Below are positions 62,381 through 64,000 of a stretch of 64,000 nucleotides of DNA, piece by piece. Source of the DNA: MSPOR6 sp964652195 (GTDB lineage Bacteria; Poribacteria; WGA-4E; WGA-3G); NCBI GenBank assembly GCA_964652195.1, contig CAZZBB010000002.1:1-64000 (forward strand), read 5' to 3'. Under the pieces are notes generated by a model. That model made no database searches. It saw only the letters and a program-made list of their open reading frames with translations, and was not told where the DNA came from. The position numbers and the translations under genes are program-made. How positions within the stretch are numbered: position 1 is the stretch's first letter; each line of letters starts with the position of its first letter.

Positions 62381-63394
62381 TTAAAATTCATAGGAGACGG
62401 AAACATAATGCGTGCTTCCTTCCCCATTGATTTCACTTGCCATACCATCTTGTATAGCATAGTCAACCTGCAGTCCAGCAATGTTAACCCCAAATCCACC
62501 ATAAAGCGTTTGCACGTCACGCGAGGCTTTCAAACCGGCACGTATTGCGAAGTTAGTAGATCTGTTAGTGAAAAGGTTATATTCAACACCGCCGCGGAGG
62601 CTGGTTGCACTTTCATCAAGATTAACGAATTCTTGCTCAATATCAACGGCAAATGTAACAACATTTCCCATGTATAGATCATAAGCTACGCCAGCATTTA
62701 CTACCATTGGTACAGTTGCTTCACCGATAGAAGCACCAAGGTATTTTGCAACCAACCCGTAATGGAATGTTGGCACTTTACCCTCATGATGTTGGTTATG
62801 TATTGCTTGATCCATCATATCTTCAGCAACATCAATGGGTAATGCGTGTCCCATGATCCCGATATCTACCCCTCCTAAGCCGCTCTGGTTTTCAACACTA
62901 TTAACGCCAAAACTATCAGATAACATACGACCTGTTAGACCGATATTGAAGTGTCCGAAAGCGATTCCGTAAGAGAGTGAATAAGCATTTGTAGTATAAT
63001 CTGCTCTTCCACCATAGACTGCTGATGAATCGTATATAGCGTAATTACCGACTCCAGAATTTAATGCGGCTAATCCTATTGAACCGTATGAGCCGAGTGA
63101 TTTTGTAATAGCGATAAAATTATGACTTCTATCAAGTGATAGTCTTTGTGTTGAGAAATTTAGGCTTAGATCAGCCGCAGATCCGAGTCCGGCGGGATTC
63201 CAGACAGTTGCTGTGGCATCTTCTGCTATTGCTGTAAATGCGCCACCTAAACCGATAGAACGTGCACCGGCACCGAGGCGTAAGTGAGGCATAGCGTTAA
63301 CCTCTCCCTCAGCAAAACAGACAGGCGATATAGCCATCATAAGTAATAATACGGGTATAACACCGTATAGCAATTTTTGCTTTGTAGTAAACAT
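62381..63394 (-). CDS. PorV/PorQ-like outer-membrane beta-barrel protein
   Basis: 337 residues. Signal peptide (LLYGVIPVLLLMMAISPVCF), then LRLGAGARSIGLGGAFTAIA and TATVWNPAGLGS, the typical start of the PorV/PorQ family (UPF0164-like), and aromatic barrel strands to the C-terminal Phe (HYVSVSYEF). In Bacteroidetes PorV shuttles type IX secretion substrates. AAGGAGG precedes the ATG. Neighbours are FlgD-type sorting-domain proteins, which suggests a T9SS-like system (inference). Confidence 0.85.
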   Translation of the reverse strand: MFTTKQKLLYGVIPVLLLMMAISPVCFAEGEVNAMPHLRLGAGARSIGLGGAFTAIAEDATATVWNPAGLGSAADLSLNFSTQRLSLDRSHNFIAITKSLGSYGSIGLAALNSGVGNYAIYDSSAVYGGRADYTTNAYSLSYGIAFGHFNIGLTGRMLSDSFGVNSVENQSGLGGVDIGIMGHALPIDVAEDMMDQAIHNQHHEGKVPTFHYGLVAKYLGASIGEATVPMVVNAGVAYDLYMGNVVTFAVDIEQEFVNLDESATSLRGGVEYNLFTNRSTNFAIRAGLKASRDVQTLYGGFGVNIAGLQVDYAIQDGMASEINGEGSTHYVSVSYEF

Positions 63395-63420
63395 TAATAT
63401 CCTCCTTGGTAGCCGTTATC

Positions 63421-63447
63421 GATAGTTGGATATTATATCCAACTATC
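63421..63447. terminator. Intergenic hairpin
   Basis: GATAGTTGGATA and TATCCAACTATC are perfect inverted repeats with a three-base loop, between the FlgD-domain protein stop and the PorV-like start. No T run on the minus strand; could be an attenuator or RNA-stabilising hairpin. Confidence 0.5.
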
Positions 63448-63468
63448 AATTTACGGACCATCGTTTAC

Positions 63469-64000
63469 TTAGCGCGTCAGTGCGAGCTTTAGTATGGCGA
63501 ATTCAGGTTCAATACCATCATTCACTTCTATTTGACAGAAATAGATACCTCGAGCTAAGTCTTCACCACTGCTGGATTTACCGTCCCAACCGATTGCATT
63601 TGAACCAGCACCGGCAGGATTCTTGGTATAGTTGCCAGCATCCATCACCTCGTTATCAACAAGGACTCTGACAGGACGTAAAGTAGAATCAAATATTGTG
63701 ATACTAACATTTGCCCTGCGTGCAAGTACGAGAGAAATCCGAGTGTTCTTACTAAATGGGTTCGGGTAGTTGAAGGGTGCTGCCCACATAATTGGGGTGT
63801 CTCCGCGCTCGACAAAGAAACTAAATTCATAAACAGCTGTGTTAGCTTCTCGAGCACCTTTATTCTTCTCAGAAACATTCCCCTGTTGATGTGCGTTGTC
63901 AGACACTTCTAACTTGACCACATATTTCCCAGGTTCTAAGTCAGCTGGAGGTGTATAATTCACCTGTGATGCAGACTTCTGCTTGGATGTGAGGTTAATC
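63469..64000 (-). CDS. C-terminal part of a secreted protein with a FlgD-type sorting domain (start outside window)
   Basis: 177 codons visible, open to the window edge. The first 60 residues resemble an Ig-like or PKD-like module (PPADLEPGKYVVKLEVSDNA), then FNYPNPFSKNTRISLVL, and GWDGKSSSGEDLARGIYFC form the C-terminal FlgD/T9SS-type domain. It is the upstream gene of a probable FlgD-domain protein - PorV - LysM unit. Confidence 0.8.
   Translation of the reverse strand, partial: INLTSKQKSASQVNYTPPADLEPGKYVVKLEVSDNAHQQGNVSEKNKGAREANTAVYEFSFFVERGDTPIMWAAPFNYPNPFSKNTRISLVLARRANVSITIFDSTLRPVRVLVDNEVMDAGNYTKNPAGAGSNAIGWDGKSSSGEDLARGIYFCQIEVNDGIEPEFAILKLALTR

Overview
The window looks like a chromosomal segment of a Candidatus Poribacteria-type bacterium. 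It is AT-rich and Gram-negative in character (lipoproteins, PorV-like outer-membrane protein). The main clue is the repertoire: four PhyH-type dioxygenases, four sulfatase-superfamily proteins, four Gfo/Idh/MocA oxidoreductases, two ThuA-like proteins, long WD40 proteins and large secreted proteins ending in a C-terminal domain that begins NYPNPFNPETWIPYQ. This assignment is inference from gene content and motif memory, not a computed phylogeny.

Layout. 1-1000: an IS630-family transposase in two frames. 1274-3301: an S55-peptidase lipoprotein. 3371-9632: a Gfo/Idh/MocA gene, then truA, an HD-domain protein and a PhyH dioxygenase in one run, a second oxidoreductase, a protease remnant and a ferredoxin-NADP reductase. 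9633-13340: a sparse region with two secreted proteins and a 1.4 kb non-coding stretch. 13340-17339: tandem paralogous WD40 proteins of 13 and 14 blades. 17484-21577 (minus): a decayed antitoxin, a toxin stub fused in frame to argH, pyrF, and a sulfatase-like enzyme with Thr at the nucleophile position. 21617-26721 (minus): PhyH, ThuA, a large membrane protein and an ABC-2 permease. 27586-28776: an oxidoreductase.

29314-36679 is the conserved transcription/translation cluster rimP-nusA-rnpM-infB-ylxP-rbfA-nrnA-ribF, behind a structured leader with a terminator-like hairpin. truB, often found before ribF, is absent there. 36748-45805 is a catabolic block: ThuA and a zinc alcohol dehydrogenase on the minus strand, a CDP-alcohol phosphatidyltransferase, then on the plus strand oxidoreductase, sulfatase, PhyH, sulfatase with a CHB_HEX-like tail, and a lactonase. 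Together these could desulfate, oxidise and lactonise a sulfated sugar or alkyl compound (inference). 45901-52731 (minus) holds a DUF3223 protein, a third canonical sulfatase, a TPR/DUF3857/transglutaminase lipoprotein coupled to MazG, and an unknown gene with paired palindromes upstream.

53497-64000 carries a cohesin/vWA/FlgD-type secreted protein, PhyH, a PKD lipoprotein, a MetE-like methyltransferase, a small membrane protein with a TauE exporter, a decayed AccA-like protein, and a minus-strand surface cluster (FlgD-domain protein, PorV-like protein, LysM coiled-coil protein). Several families of short hairpin repeats lie between genes throughout. No tRNA, rRNA or CRISPR array was recognised. 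I found no fully novel system with firm support. The best leads are the sulfatase/PhyH/lactonase block, the toxin-argH fusion, the Thr-type sulfatase, the palindrome-flanked unknown gene and the dispersed repeats.
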